A stretch of DNA of 64,000 bases, from assembly GCF_011634895.1 (NCBI RefSeq), contig NZ_SIRR01000003.1, forward strand, positions 706,205 to 770,204. Reading direction: 5' to 3'. This document shows positions 56,352 to 63,609 of the stretch, one piece after another. The notes below the pieces were generated by a model, which saw only the letters and a list, made by a program, of their open reading frames with translations, was not told where the DNA came from and made no database searches. This DNA comes from Rheinheimera pleomorphica. Its GTDB lineage: Bacteria > Pseudomonadota > Gammaproteobacteria > Enterobacterales > Alteromonadaceae. The position numbers and the translations under genes were made by a program. Within the stretch, counting starts at the first letter, position 1, and every line of letters begins with the position of its first letter.

Positions 56352-57702
56352 GCTTACGGCAGCAACCACACAGAGCAATGCGCAGTGTTTACAGCGCGAG
56401 CTGCACTGGCTGGCACAGTGCATTGAACTGCGGCTACACAGCTATTTTCAGCAGCAAGCGCTGGATTTACTGCGCCAGGCACCACCGCCTGCGCTGCAGC
56501 CGTCGCAAGGCAGCTATGCCAGCTTTGTCTGTCAACGCCAGCTTAGTGTTAATGAGCGCTTACTGCTGCTGCTGGCGCTGGCACCGCATCTGCAGCCGCA
56601 GCTGCTGGACAGTTTTTTTGTCCGCAACGACAATCTGGGCCGCAGCTTTACCGAGTTTGGCGGCGCGGCAACCAAGCAGCACAGTGGTTTTTTACCCAGT
56701 GCTGAAACGGCGGCCTTTTTGCTGGCGGGGGCCGATTTGGCGCTGCGCTTAGATGTGATGCAGTTGCTACAGCCAGAGCAGCCGCTTCGGCGCGACAACA
56801 TTATTCAGCTGCAGCACGACAGCGCCGATGAGCCGTTTTTAAGCGCCCGGTTGTGTGTCAGTGCCGAGTATCTGCAGCTGTTTATCAGCGGCACCCGGCA
56901 AAAGCCGGATTACAACAGTTATTTTCCGGCGCGGCTGTTAACCACGCCACTGGGCTGGCAGGATTTAGTGCTGCCGGGGGCGTTAATGGCAGAAATTGCT
57001 CATATCACCGGCTGGCTGGAGCACCAGCACACGCTGATGCAGCAATGGCAACTGAGCCGCAGCATAAAGCCGGGTTACCGCGCTTTGTTTTACGGCCCGC
57101 CCGGCACCGGCAAAACGCTGACCGCCGCCTTAATTGGCCAGCAAACCGGTGCCGATGTCTATCGCATAGATCTGTCGGCGGTGGTGTCCAAATACATTGG
57201 CGAAACCGAAAAAAACCTGGCGGCGGTGTTCGACCAGGCGCAGGCGCGGCACTGGATTTTATTTTTCGATGAAGCCGATGCCTTATTTGGTAAACGCAGC
57301 CAAACCAGTAACAGTAACGATCGTTACGCCAACCAGCAGGTGTCTTATTTGCTGCAGCGCATTGAAGACTTCCCCGGCGTGGTGCTGTTGGCATCCAATC
57401 TGAAAGCCAATATCGATGAAGCCTTTGCCCGCCGTTTTCAGGCCATGCTGTACTTTCCGCTGCCCGATGTATCAGAGCGCTTGCAGCTGTGGCAGCGCAT
57501 TTTAGGCAGTGGTGTGGCGCTATCCGCCGATGTTGATCTGGTGTATCTGGCGCATGAGTTTGAACTGTCAGGCGGCGCTATGACCAATGTGGTGCGTTAT
57601 GCCGCTATCGCGACCTTATTACGTGGCGATAAGGCGCTGCGACAGGATGATTTGCTGCAGGGCATCAGCCGCGAGCGGCGCAAAGAAGGAATGATGGTAT
57701 GA
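56332..57702 (+). CDS. eCIS AAA+ ATPase (Afp15-like)
   Basis: A 456-residue AAA+ ATPase. Walker A is GPPGTGKT (residues 255-262), Walker B is LFFDEADALFG (Asp313-Glu314), with the sensor/second region DRYANQQVSYLLQRIEDF (read as YANQQVSYLLQRIEDF), the arginine-finger ARRFQAMLYFP, and the GAMTNVVRYAA sensor-2 helix. The N-terminal 200 residues are a family-specific substrate/docking domain. In Afp and PVC, loss of this ATPase affects assembly or cargo loading. It overlaps the tape-measure gene by 20 bases and the next gene by four. Confidence 0.93.
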   Translation: MFTGAAKLTAATTQSNAQCLQRELHWLAQCIELRLHSYFQQQALDLLRQAPPPALQPSQGSYASFVCQRQLSVNERLLLLLALAPHLQPQLLDSFFVRNDNLGRSFTEFGGAATKQHSGFLPSAETAAFLLAGADLALRLDVMQLLQPEQPLRRDNIIQLQHDSADEPFLSARLCVSAEYLQLFISGTRQKPDYNSYFPARLLTTPLGWQDLVLPGALMAEIAHITGWLEHQHTLMQQWQLSRSIKPGYRALFYGPPGTGKTLTAALIGQQTGADVYRIDLSAVVSKYIGETEKNLAAVFDQAQARHWILFFDEADALFGKRSQTSNSNDRYANQQVSYLLQRIEDFPGVVLLASNLKANIDEAFARRFQAMLYFPLPDVSERLQLWQRILGSGVALSADVDLVYLAHEFELSGGAMTNVVRYAAIATLLRGDKALRQDDLLQGISRERRKEGMMV

Positions 57703-59765
57703 CAGCATTTACCGGCCACTGGCTGCAAGTTATCAGTGTGATGCTGCTGTTATTGCCAGCCACTGCTGCGGCGTCTGCGCCAGAGCGCGTTAGGGTAAGC
57801 GGCTATTACCAGCTGACAGAGGCCGATCTGGCGACGCTTGCAGCGCGGCAGGCCATTATTGATGCGGTAGCAGCGCTTAAAGGCCAGCTGTTTACTGAGC
57901 GTTATCAGCTGGTCAATACGCTGCAGCCGTTACTGCGGCCAATAAAACGGCCTTCAACAGATTATGCAGCATTACTGATCAGCACTGAGCCACTATCGTC
58001 TGATGCAGCCGCTGCAGAGCCAGTGGCAGACACCAGTGCAGCAGAACATAGCGCTGCAGAAAATACTGCTGCAGAGAATACCGCGACAGCAGTTAGCGCC
58101 GCTGCCGCAGCGCCGGCCATGCTCTATGGCATTGACAGCGATGGGCTGGCGCAGTGGCAGCAACTGCCCGAGGTGGCCAGCTTACCCGAGGCGCAATTGC
58201 AGCAACTGGCGCCATTAGCCGGGCAGATTTTTCTGACTGAGGCGATGTTTGGCGTGGCGCTTGATAGCATCGGTTTTGCTGGCGCAACGACGGACGTGCC
58301 GATAACCACCGCAGAGCAAAGCCGCTTACGCCAGCTGGTGTTCGACAATGGCTTTAAAGCCGGAAAGTGGCAGCCCGAGTCGGCGCAGCCGCTGCAATGG
58401 CAGGCCAGCGCCGAGTGTGGCTGTGCCGCGCAAATTGTTAAGCAAGAGCGCTTTACCAATTTTAGCTATGGTCTGGTGCCGTACTGGCAAACACAAACCA
58501 CTGAAATCGCCTTTGTTAATTTTAACCGTATTGGGCTGTTTGGTTTTACTCTGGGGAAAGACAATAAGCTGTTGGCGCCACCAAACTGGCAAAACAGCCG
58601 GCACTTTAATGGCTTTATTAATCTGGCACAGGCGCACAACACTTACCTGGATCTGGTGGTTAGCGGTTTTGACCGCATCAGTTATCAGCCGCTGGCACTG
58701 GATAATTTGCGTGCTGCACTGGTTACACAGCTAACCACACCGATGGACGGTTTTGCGCTAAATAACCTGCAACCCTGGCTCAGCTTTGGTTTAAGCGCCA
58801 GGCGTACCCTGGCTGATGGTGTGACGTTTGATTTGAATTTAGCCAACCTGACCGAGGCTGAGCAGCTTAACTTTATCAGTTTTTTACGCCAGTTAAGGGC
58901 CGATCTTAACCTGGGTGCCGAGGCAGCCAACACCGACAAGTACTTTATTAATTTAAAAGTGCCGGCCAGTGCAGTGTTAACGGCGGCTTTACCGGCTTAT
59001 CAGGCCATGCAGGCTGAAAAGTACCGCAGTGACACTATATACGCACCGGATAAGCTGGCGACACTGGCACCGCTGGTCAATTTACTGCTGGTAAGGTTTG
59101 ACGCTGACGTGATGGCAGCACAGCAGTTAACACCGCAGTTAGCCGCGCCGGATAAGGCGCAGGCTGCTTATCCGTTTCGACGGCAAATGAAGTCACTAAA
59201 AACGGCTATTGATAGCATGCCCAGCGCCGATGCCGCGACCATGCTGCTGGAAAAAATGTTGCCGCTGTTTGAGATACTGCCACTGGAGCAAAGCGGCCAG
59301 TTAAGCCTGCAGGATTTGGCCAATGATCTGACCTACGCCAACTGGAATTTCAGTGGCGCGGCGTTTTGGGCGTTACCGCTAAGCGCCGGGCAATATCAGG
59401 TGGTTAATCAAGCGTTTACTGTAGCGCCGGCCTATCAGTATCAGCAGCTGCTACAACAAGTGTGTGATGAAGTGTGCCCGAAACGCTGGTTCTGGCGCCT
59501 GGTACTGGCCTCGCTGTTAATCGCCGTAGCCAGCCTGTATCTGCTGGCGACCTTGCTGTATTACCCGCTGCTGCGCTACCTGGAGCATCCGCTGCTGCTG
59601 TACGGTGCGCCTTTGTTGTTTGCTATCGGCTTGCTGCTGATTTTATCTTGTGACCCCTACTGGCATCAGTTTCAGTCGCTTATATTACTGGCGGTACTGG
59701 CACTGGTACTGCTGGGCTTTATGCTATACCGCCGTATGCAGCAGCGGCGCCAACATTACCCTTAA
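57699..59765 (+). CDS. Signal-peptide plus three-TM protein in the eCIS operon, possible degenerate GH18 fold
   Basis: A 688-residue exported and membrane-bound protein: signal peptide (1-27), an Ala/Glu low-complexity linker (about 100-140), a large alpha/beta periplasmic domain (about 180-590) and three TM helices near the C-terminus (about 605-685). The central domain follows the order of glycoside-hydrolase-18 barrels: IAFVNFNRIGLFGFTL strand, FINLAQAHNTYLDLVVSGF, then TPMDGFALNN where GH18 enzymes have DGxDxDxE; the catalytic acids are absent. I infer a non-catalytic GH18-like fold with low certainty. It overlaps the ATPase gene by four bases, so it belongs to the eCIS operon. It may tether or release particles, or act as a cell-envelope partner. 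Confidence 0.5.
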   Translation: MTAFTGHWLQVISVMLLLLPATAAASAPERVRVSGYYQLTEADLATLAARQAIIDAVAALKGQLFTERYQLVNTLQPLLRPIKRPSTDYAALLISTEPLSSDAAAAEPVADTSAAEHSAAENTAAENTATAVSAAAAAPAMLYGIDSDGLAQWQQLPEVASLPEAQLQQLAPLAGQIFLTEAMFGVALDSIGFAGATTDVPITTAEQSRLRQLVFDNGFKAGKWQPESAQPLQWQASAECGCAAQIVKQERFTNFSYGLVPYWQTQTTEIAFVNFNRIGLFGFTLGKDNKLLAPPNWQNSRHFNGFINLAQAHNTYLDLVVSGFDRISYQPLALDNLRAALVTQLTTPMDGFALNNLQPWLSFGLSARRTLADGVTFDLNLANLTEAEQLNFISFLRQLRADLNLGAEAANTDKYFINLKVPASAVLTAALPAYQAMQAEKYRSDTIYAPDKLATLAPLVNLLLVRFDADVMAAQQLTPQLAAPDKAQAAYPFRRQMKSLKTAIDSMPSADAATMLLEKMLPLFEILPLEQSGQLSLQDLANDLTYANWNFSGAAFWALPLSAGQYQVVNQAFTVAPAYQYQQLLQQVCDEVCPKRWFWRLVLASLLIAVASLYLLATLLYYPLLRYLEHPLLLYGAPLLFAIGLLLILSCDPYWHQFQSLILLAVLALVLLGFMLYRRMQQRRQHYP

Positions 59766-59837
59766 CTATGAGTAGAAGCGTCTACACTTAACACGTTTAA
59801 CCTGCCGCAGTTCTGGCACAGCAAAAGGATACTCACG

Positions 59838-60851
59838 ATGAAATTTGCTAAAGGCCGTACTCAAGCTGCTGTAAAGCCGCAGCCTGCGCCCACCTCTGGT
59901 GCCGCCAGCGCGGCACTGCAACAAAGCCCGTTATTACGCCAGCAGGCCGCGCAGTTAGTGGCGATTCGCCAGGGCGCACAGCAGCTGCTACAGCGTAAAC
60001 AGCCAGATGGCGCGGTTAGCCAGCAAATGGGCCTGGAAGAGGAAGAGCCGCTACAGGGCAAGTTTGCTGTTTTGCAGCAGGCGGCGTTAGAGGAAGAAGA
60101 ACCGCTACAGGGCAAGTTTGCTGTTTTGCAGCAAGCGGCGTTAGAGGAAGAAGAGCCGCTACAGGGCAAGTTTGAGCCTGCGACTGTCAGTCAGCGTCAG
60201 GCAGAGGCCAGCAATAATACCGGTATGCCTAATCAGCTAAAAAGCGGCATTGAATCTTTGTCCGGCTACGCGATGGATGACGTAAAAGTGCATTACAACT
60301 CGGCTAAGCCAGCACAAATGCAAGCGCATGCCTATGCTCAGGGTACCGATATTCACCTGGCACCGGGGCAGGAGCAACACCTACCGCACGAAGCCTGGCA
60401 TGTAGTGCAGCAAAAGCAGGGCAGGGTAAAGGCCACTACGCAGCTTAAAGGCGAAGCGATAAATGATGATCCGGGGCTGGAGCATGAAGCGGATGTCATG
60501 GGCGCTAAGGCGCTGCAGAGCAACGGGGGCCAAACGACTCAATTACAGGCCATAGCAAGCCAATCCCAGGCTGTAGTTCAACGCCTATCTCATGAATACT
60601 ATGACAGAGCCGAACTTAGGTATTCTGGTCGGGCGTTTGCGCATATGTCGCAAGGTGAATTGGAACAATATTTATGGGATAACCAATCACAAATAGTGGT
60701 TGGGCAGAATCAAACAATTTTAATTGGCGGAGGCCTAAGAACAGGATATGCCGTAAACGGTAATATAAGTTACAACTGCACCTATGATGAACGCGCAGGA
60801 CGGCACATCATATACGTATATCATGCACATGCAGCTGGCCGAATGGGATAA
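59838..60851 (+). CDS. eCIS cargo: DUF4157 domain effector with C-terminal toxin-like domain
   Basis: A 337-residue predicted cargo protein. Residues 1-66 are Gln/Ala-rich; residues 67-112 hold 2.5 copies of an 18-residue acidic repeat ([10 protein letters not shown] plus AVLQQAAL); about 120-205 form the eCIS core (DUF4157) domain with the metalloprotease-like HEAWH motif (residues 184-188) and the [10 protein letters not shown] helix. The last ~90 residues (from about residue 248) are an AT-richer domain of unknown fold ending [10 protein letters not shown], the likely toxic moiety. DUF4157 proteins are hallmark eCIS cargo. The gene lies 72 bases after the membrane-protein gene and has its own AAAGGA ribosome-binding site. 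Confidence 0.85.
   Translation: MKFAKGRTQAAVKPQPAPTSGAASAALQQSPLLRQQAAQLVAIRQGAQQLLQRKQPDGAVSQQMGLEEEEPLQGKFAVLQQAALEEEEPLQGKFAVLQQAALEEEEPLQGKFEPATVSQRQAEASNNTGMPNQLKSGIESLSGYAMDDVKVHYNSAKPAQMQAHAYAQGTDIHLAPGQEQHLPHEAWHVVQQKQGRVKATTQLKGEAINDDPGLEHEADVMGAKALQSNGGQTTQLQAIASQSQAVVQRLSHEYYDRAELRYSGRAFAHMSQGELEQYLWDNQSQIVVGQNQTILIGGGLRTGYAVNGNISYNCTYDERAGRHIIYVYHAHAAGRMG
60037..60174 (+). repeat. 54-bp tandem repeats in the eCIS effector gene
   Basis: Two full 54-base units (60037-60090, 60091-60144) and a partial third (60145-60174) encode [22 protein letters not shown] repeats. Units differ at only a few third positions, indicating recent duplication. Similar 'EEEELQ.KF' repeats are common before DUF4157 domains. 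Confidence 0.9.
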
Positions 60852-60874
60852 GGGGCTCAAGGGGCAGCGCTTTG

Positions 60875-60902
60875 GCGAAGTCAGGCCATTTACTGACTTC
60901 GC
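60875..60902. terminator. Inverted repeat after the eCIS effector, likely bidirectional terminator
   Basis: Perfect 10-bp stem GCGAAGTCAG / CTGACTTCGC (60875-60884 and 60893-60902) with an eight-base loop, between the effector stop and the stop of the convergent small gene. The T-rich stretch is not immediately adjacent, so termination is probable but not certain. Confidence 0.55.
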
Positions 60903-60936
60903 ATAAAGCATTTTAGCTCAACTTTTTGCTGAAAAC

Positions 60937-61113
60937 CTAAACATCTTCCCGGTCATTAATGGTCTCCAGTACATTTTGGTACATCATCAAGTCGTTAGCT
61001 ATTTCGATAGCGTCATCGGACTCTGGATCAAGGATAGCCTTACGTTTAAGCATATCAGCCATGGTTTTCCTGACAGAGGTTCTGATAAGCCTGAGTTCCA
61101 TTACGCTAAACAT
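60937..61113 (-). CDS. Small acidic helical protein, 58 aa, possible effector immunity
   Basis: A minus-strand ORF of 58 residues: MFSVMELRLIRTSVRK, then ADMLKRKAILDPESDDAIEI, then ANDLMMYQNVLETINDREDV. It is predicted all-helical. The opposite-strand frame across the same bases is a long hydrophobic ORF that I judge to be its shadow. The stretch ILDPESDDAIEIANDLMMYQ parallels ILDDDDLFDAEEELNDYLTL of the 83-residue protein at 61803-62054 (IL-D, D-A, E, ND at matching spacing), so they may be relatives. Its place next to the effector suggests immunity, unusual for eCIS. Confidence 0.55.
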   Translation of the reverse strand: MFSVMELRLIRTSVRKTMADMLKRKAILDPESDDAIEIANDLMMYQNVLETINDREDV

Positions 61114-61361
61114 TGTCTACAACCTTTTGAAATTAATTAATGTGTACAGCATGTTTGTCTGCCCACTCCGACAGCTTTTTCTTCAAGGTAGATTTTTGCA
61201 TATCGAACAGAGCATTGCTCAACCAAGTTGAATTATCTTGTTTACCATTAACTATCTAAGTTTAATTTAAATTTACACAAAATAAACAAATTGCTGTTGT
61301 TAGACGAAATTTCGGTTAAAGTAGATGGGTTTTAACTTATATGCAACAAGAGGGAGCTGGC

Positions 61362-61799
61362 ATGAAAACAGATAAAGATTTCTATATTACTGATATCAAA
61401 CAGATAGAACGGGATCTATATCGTAACGGCAATGCTGATAAAGCAAAATTCACTAACAAAGATGGTAATATACGTCCACAAGATTCATAGCTGGTAACGG
61501 ACCCATTAACTGGCATTATCTATGTGCTGCCGTCACACGCTGGTGTATCAGAAAGTGATGTGTTCGATGGTGGAAAATACAGATGGAAAATAAAGGCTGG
61601 TTCGTTAATACCATCTGGATTGTCTATTGCAATAGACTTAATAACACCTGGCCATGTTCACATCATTGCTAATCGACGAATGAAGCAAAGTGAATACATC
61701 CTGCTACTGGAAACTATGTTTGAGAAAGCGGAAAAAATTACTAACATAGCAGCCGAAACTCAGCTAAATAAAATTAAACTTGCCGGAAAAAGGGCTTAA
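61362..61799 (+). pseudogene. Tse2-like ADP-ribosyltransferase toxin gene with an in-frame amber codon
   Basis: One frame runs from ATG 61362 to TAA 61799 (145 sense codons), interrupted only by TAG at 61488-61490, after ...NIRPQDS. The part before it has DLYRNGNADKAKF; the part after has VTDPLTGIIYVLPSHAGVS, KIKAGSLIPSGLSIAID and a HVHII...MKQSEYILLLETM end. This order (DLYR-GN, VTDP-TG-YV, W/K...IP.GL....D, H....M...E) is what I recall for the Tse2 ADP-ribosyltransferase-like toxin family. The reading frame is otherwise undamaged, so the stop is recent, an assembly error, or read through. A GTG at 61524 could start a truncated product. Confidence 0.6.
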
Positions 61800-61802
61800 A
61801 AA

Positions 61803-62054
61803 ATGACATCTGAAAATATATCAGTGAACTGGTCAGATACCATTGTAATGTTTAACTCGCTGCTGCGGAGTATTGAGCAGTTAAGAGCACAAATTGACGC
61901 TGACATTCTCGATGATGATGACCTGTTTGACGCTGAAGAAGAGCTCAATGACTATCTGACACTGCTGGCTAGACTGCGGAAAAAATACACAGAGTTAACA
62001 GATAAAGGAGAGTTACCAGCTGCGTTGATCAATAAATTTAATGCTTTGGCTTAA
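61803..62054 (+). CDS. Small acidic Tsi2-like immunity/antitoxin candidate, 83 aa
   Basis: An 83-residue acidic helical protein three bases after the Tse2-like gene. The centre has an acidic loop DILDDDDLFDAEEELNDY followed by LTLLARLRKKYTEL. Tsi2, the immunity protein of Pseudomonas Tse2, is likewise a ~77-residue acidic helical dimer encoded immediately after its toxin; the match is of size, position and character rather than clear sequence identity. It would be kept because residual toxin activity or incoming toxin must be neutralised. The 3' end reads GCTTAAC, which could double as an integron-type core, but no partner was found. Confidence 0.6.
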   Translation: MTSENISVNWSDTIVMFNSLLRSIEQLRAQIDADILDDDDLFDAEEELNDYLTLLARLRKKYTELTDKGELPAALINKFNALA

Positions 62055-62142
62055 CGTTCTTTGGTAAAACAGGTAATTCAGCTTTAATGGAGACAGCTGT
62101 TTAGCAACTAATAAAACAACGCCCAGTCACTGATAACCGCCA
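62055..62142. other. Gap between immunity candidate and integron array
   Basis: No ORF. It holds imperfect core-like sequences on both strands but no convincing complete attC. It may be a degenerate terminal attC of the cassette array to the right. Confidence 0.35.
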
Positions 62143-62580
62143 TTAGTAGCCAGGTTTTACCTCGGGGTTTGCTAATAGTGCAAGCTCCTTGAGGGAATAC
62201 TGCTCAAAGTTTGAAGAGACAATTAACTTATTGAGTTCCTTCATCGCTGCTAGCTCTAAAATCATTCCCGGCTCTCCGGTGAACCCCATTTTTTCTATGT
62301 TCTTTATGAAATCTTTGACCAGATACATATTGTCAAATTCTTCATCACTGATACGATCTATATCCAAGTCAAACTCTTCGCAAGCATCCAAAAGCAGGCA
62401 TACCGGCCATAAATCAATTGCAATTAGACGCTTACCTTTATGCATCCCGAGTGGGCCATCGATAAGTCTCGATCCACAACTTTTGCAATGCGCTTCATAG
62501 GCCAATAGGTCTTTCACAGGATAAAGATTTTTCTCATTGCAACATTCACATTTTGTTGGGAAAGGATCGATAAATTTCAT
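62143..62580 (-). CDS. Integron cassette protein with two CXXC motifs, 145 aa
   Basis: Read from ATG 62580 (MKFIDPFPTKCECCNEKN), which sits just after the attC at 62593-62712; a longer frame beginning at 62667 runs through the attC and is rejected. Cysteine pairs CEC-C (residues about 10-13) and CKSCG (about 32-36) suggest a small zinc ribbon. The rest is helical and acidic (CEEFDLDIDRISDEEF). Not a family I recognise; such single-domain proteins are typical of integron cassettes. AT-rich relative to the core genome. Confidence 0.7.
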   Translation of the reverse strand: MKFIDPFPTKCECCNEKNLYPVKDLLAYEAHCKSCGSRLIDGPLGMHKGKRLIAIDLWPVCLLLDACEEFDLDIDRISDEEFDNMYLVKDFIKNIEKMGFTGEPGMILELAAMKELNKLIVSSNFEQYSLKELALLANPEVKPGY

Positions 62581-62592
62581 CTGATTACCTAG

Positions 62593-62712
62593 TAGTAACG
62601 CCGCGCTCACCGGAACGTTTTGCGGAGAGCGTTTTTGTGAAAAAATGAAGCGCAGCGAAATGCACAAAAACGAACGTAGTAAAATGTTTCCGCGTGCAGC
62701 TTTTTGTTATGC
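62593..62712 (-). other. Integron attC site 1
   Basis: A 120-base imperfect palindrome with outer core sites: on the minus strand it begins GCATAAC (62712-62706) and ends GCGGCGTTACTA (to 62593). The inner arms include CGTTTTTGTG and CACAAAAACG, forming a long stem. It overlaps the end of the upstream cassette gene and precedes the next. Size and cores fit attC sites of marine gammaproteobacterial integrons. Confidence 0.7.
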
Positions 62713-62713
62713 A

Positions 62714-63076
62714 TTACAAGCCCTGCCAGTCCATATAAGCAACAATTGCACCGTCTTGCTTGGGCTGCTTTGTTGCTGCCTGGTTCCACTTCCGAATTAG
62801 TTCCAAGTCATAAGCTGCTTTGGCAATTGCTATGGCCATGTTCGAGCAGTATTGCGAAAACGATGGATTACAGCTTTTAAGTAGAGATAAGGCCTCTTCA
62901 TCTCGATGTAGATCTAGTAGAACAGCTGCATAGTTATTTATGAACAAAGGTGTGCTTTCACCATTTTCATATGCAACCCGACACACTGATACAGCTTTTT
63001 CTAGTGATTCAATAAAGTCATCATAGTTATTCCATGCTTTTTGATGAAGTTTATTTATCTCTTCAGTAACAGTCAT
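62714..63076 (-). CDS. Integron cassette protein, TPR-like, 120 aa
   Basis: A 120-residue helical protein beginning MTVTEEINKLHQKAWNNYDD. The stretch INNYAAVLLDLHRDEEALSLL looks like one tetratricopeptide-type helix pair. Its stop codon is directly beside the attC at 62593-62712, and another attC lies just upstream, as expected of a promoterless integron cassette. No signal peptide. Function unknown. Confidence 0.7.
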   Translation of the reverse strand: MTVTEEINKLHQKAWNNYDDFIESLEKAVSVCRVAYENGESTPLFINNYAAVLLDLHRDEEALSLLKSCNPSFSQYCSNMAIAIAKAAYDLELIRKWNQAATKQPKQDGAIVAYMDWQGL

Positions 63077-63094
63077 ATTTCAGATCCATTTTTT

Positions 63095-63188
63095 GCATAG
63101 ACGCCCGGCTTGGGGGCGGACTTGTAGCCGCGAAGCGGCGGAGAGGCCGTCCCGGCCCCGAAGGGGCGGCAACAGCCGTTTGTTATGT
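63095..63188 (-). other. Integron attC site 2
   Basis: A 94-base site. On the minus strand it begins ACATAACAAACGG (63188 downwards, including the stop codon TAA of the upstream cassette gene) and ends GGGCGTCTATGC at 63095. GC-rich internal hairpins (CCCC GAA GGGG and GCCGC GAA GCGGC) give the imperfect palindrome typical of attC. Confidence 0.75.
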
Positions 63189-63506
63189 AGTGGCACTGTT
63201 GTATTTGAAGCGAACATGCAAAACGCCGTCTTTCTCGTATTTCGAAACCTTAGCCGAAAGGCTGGCCGAAGCTTGAGGCTCTCGATTGTTTGCCAGAAAT
63301 TTCGCCAGTGACTTCTTACCAATGATCGCATCCCAACTGTGATTCCGGCCTGCCACTGAAGCCAGATAGCGCTTACCCGCCAAGTGCTTGAATACGTCGC
63401 TCAAACTGGAATCGCAGGGAAGCTTGAAGCTGTATGAATGCGGTGCATCGACGTCATCACCCATGCACACGCTGTCCCGTTCCACTTTAATCAGATACTC
63501 ATCCAT
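63183..63506 (-). CDS. Integron cassette protein, 107 aa
   Basis: A 107-residue protein (MDEYLIKVERDSVCMGDDVD...) with mixed alpha/beta character and no known motif. The mature end is ...FKYNSATT and its TAA lies inside the ACATAAC core of attC 2, a hallmark of cassette architecture. Its start is close to attC 3. Function unknown. Confidence 0.7.
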   Translation of the reverse strand: MDEYLIKVERDSVCMGDDVDAPHSYSFKLPCDSSLSDVFKHLAGKRYLASVAGRNHSWDAIIGKKSLAKFLANNREPQASASLSAKVSKYEKDGVLHVRFKYNSATT

Positions 63507-63512
63507 AACTTA

Positions 63513-63608
63513 ATCCAACGCTTTGCTAATTGGCTGCCGCAGCGTAGCGTAGGCAGTCCAGTGGAGGCCATGTTGTTTGTGGCCGGAACGAAATTAACCT
63601 TGTTAGGT
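63513..63608 (-). other. Integron attC site 3
   Basis: A 96-base site with the best cores in the array: minus-strand ACCTAAC (63608-63602) at one end and GTTGGAT (63519-63513) at the other, matching RYYYAAC and GTTRRRY. The centre has an imperfect palindrome with CTGCC...GGCAG arms. Confidence 0.82.
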
Positions 63609-63609
63609 T

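Noticed and set aside
40594..57702. Type VI secretion system
   Set aside because: VgrG- and PAAR-like genes are present, but there is no TssB/TssC pair, no TssJLM membrane complex and no ClpV. The sheath, DUF4255, LysM, CIS_TMP and Afp15-type ATPase point to an eCIS.
60037..60174. CRISPR array
   Set aside because: The repeats are contiguous, in frame and without spacers; they are a protein-coding tandem repeat. No CRISPR or cas genes were seen in the window.
39150..60851. Prophage or R-type pyocin
   Set aside because: No integrase, terminase, portal, capsid, holin or endolysin genes; the DUF4157 cargo and AAA+ ATPase are eCIS features.
60959..61231. Plus-strand 90-codon hydrophobic ORF
   Set aside because: It is antisense to the 58-residue minus-strand ORF, has no ribosome-binding site, and its composition is what the reverse of an acidic helical protein gives.
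61214..61300. Plus-strand attC upstream of the Tse2-like gene (GCTCAAC to GTTAGAC)
   Set aside because: Core-like heptamers are present at a suitable distance, but the AT-rich arms between them show little palindromic pairing, and no believable cassette gene precedes it.
62581..62667. N-terminal extension of the two-CXXC cassette protein from 62667
   Set aside because: It would translate through the attC site; ATG 62580 gives a start just after the site, as in the neighbouring cassettes.
63080..63331. Minus- and plus-strand ORFs across attC 2
   Set aside because: They run through the GC-rich palindrome and overlap the better-supported cassette gene at 63183-63506.
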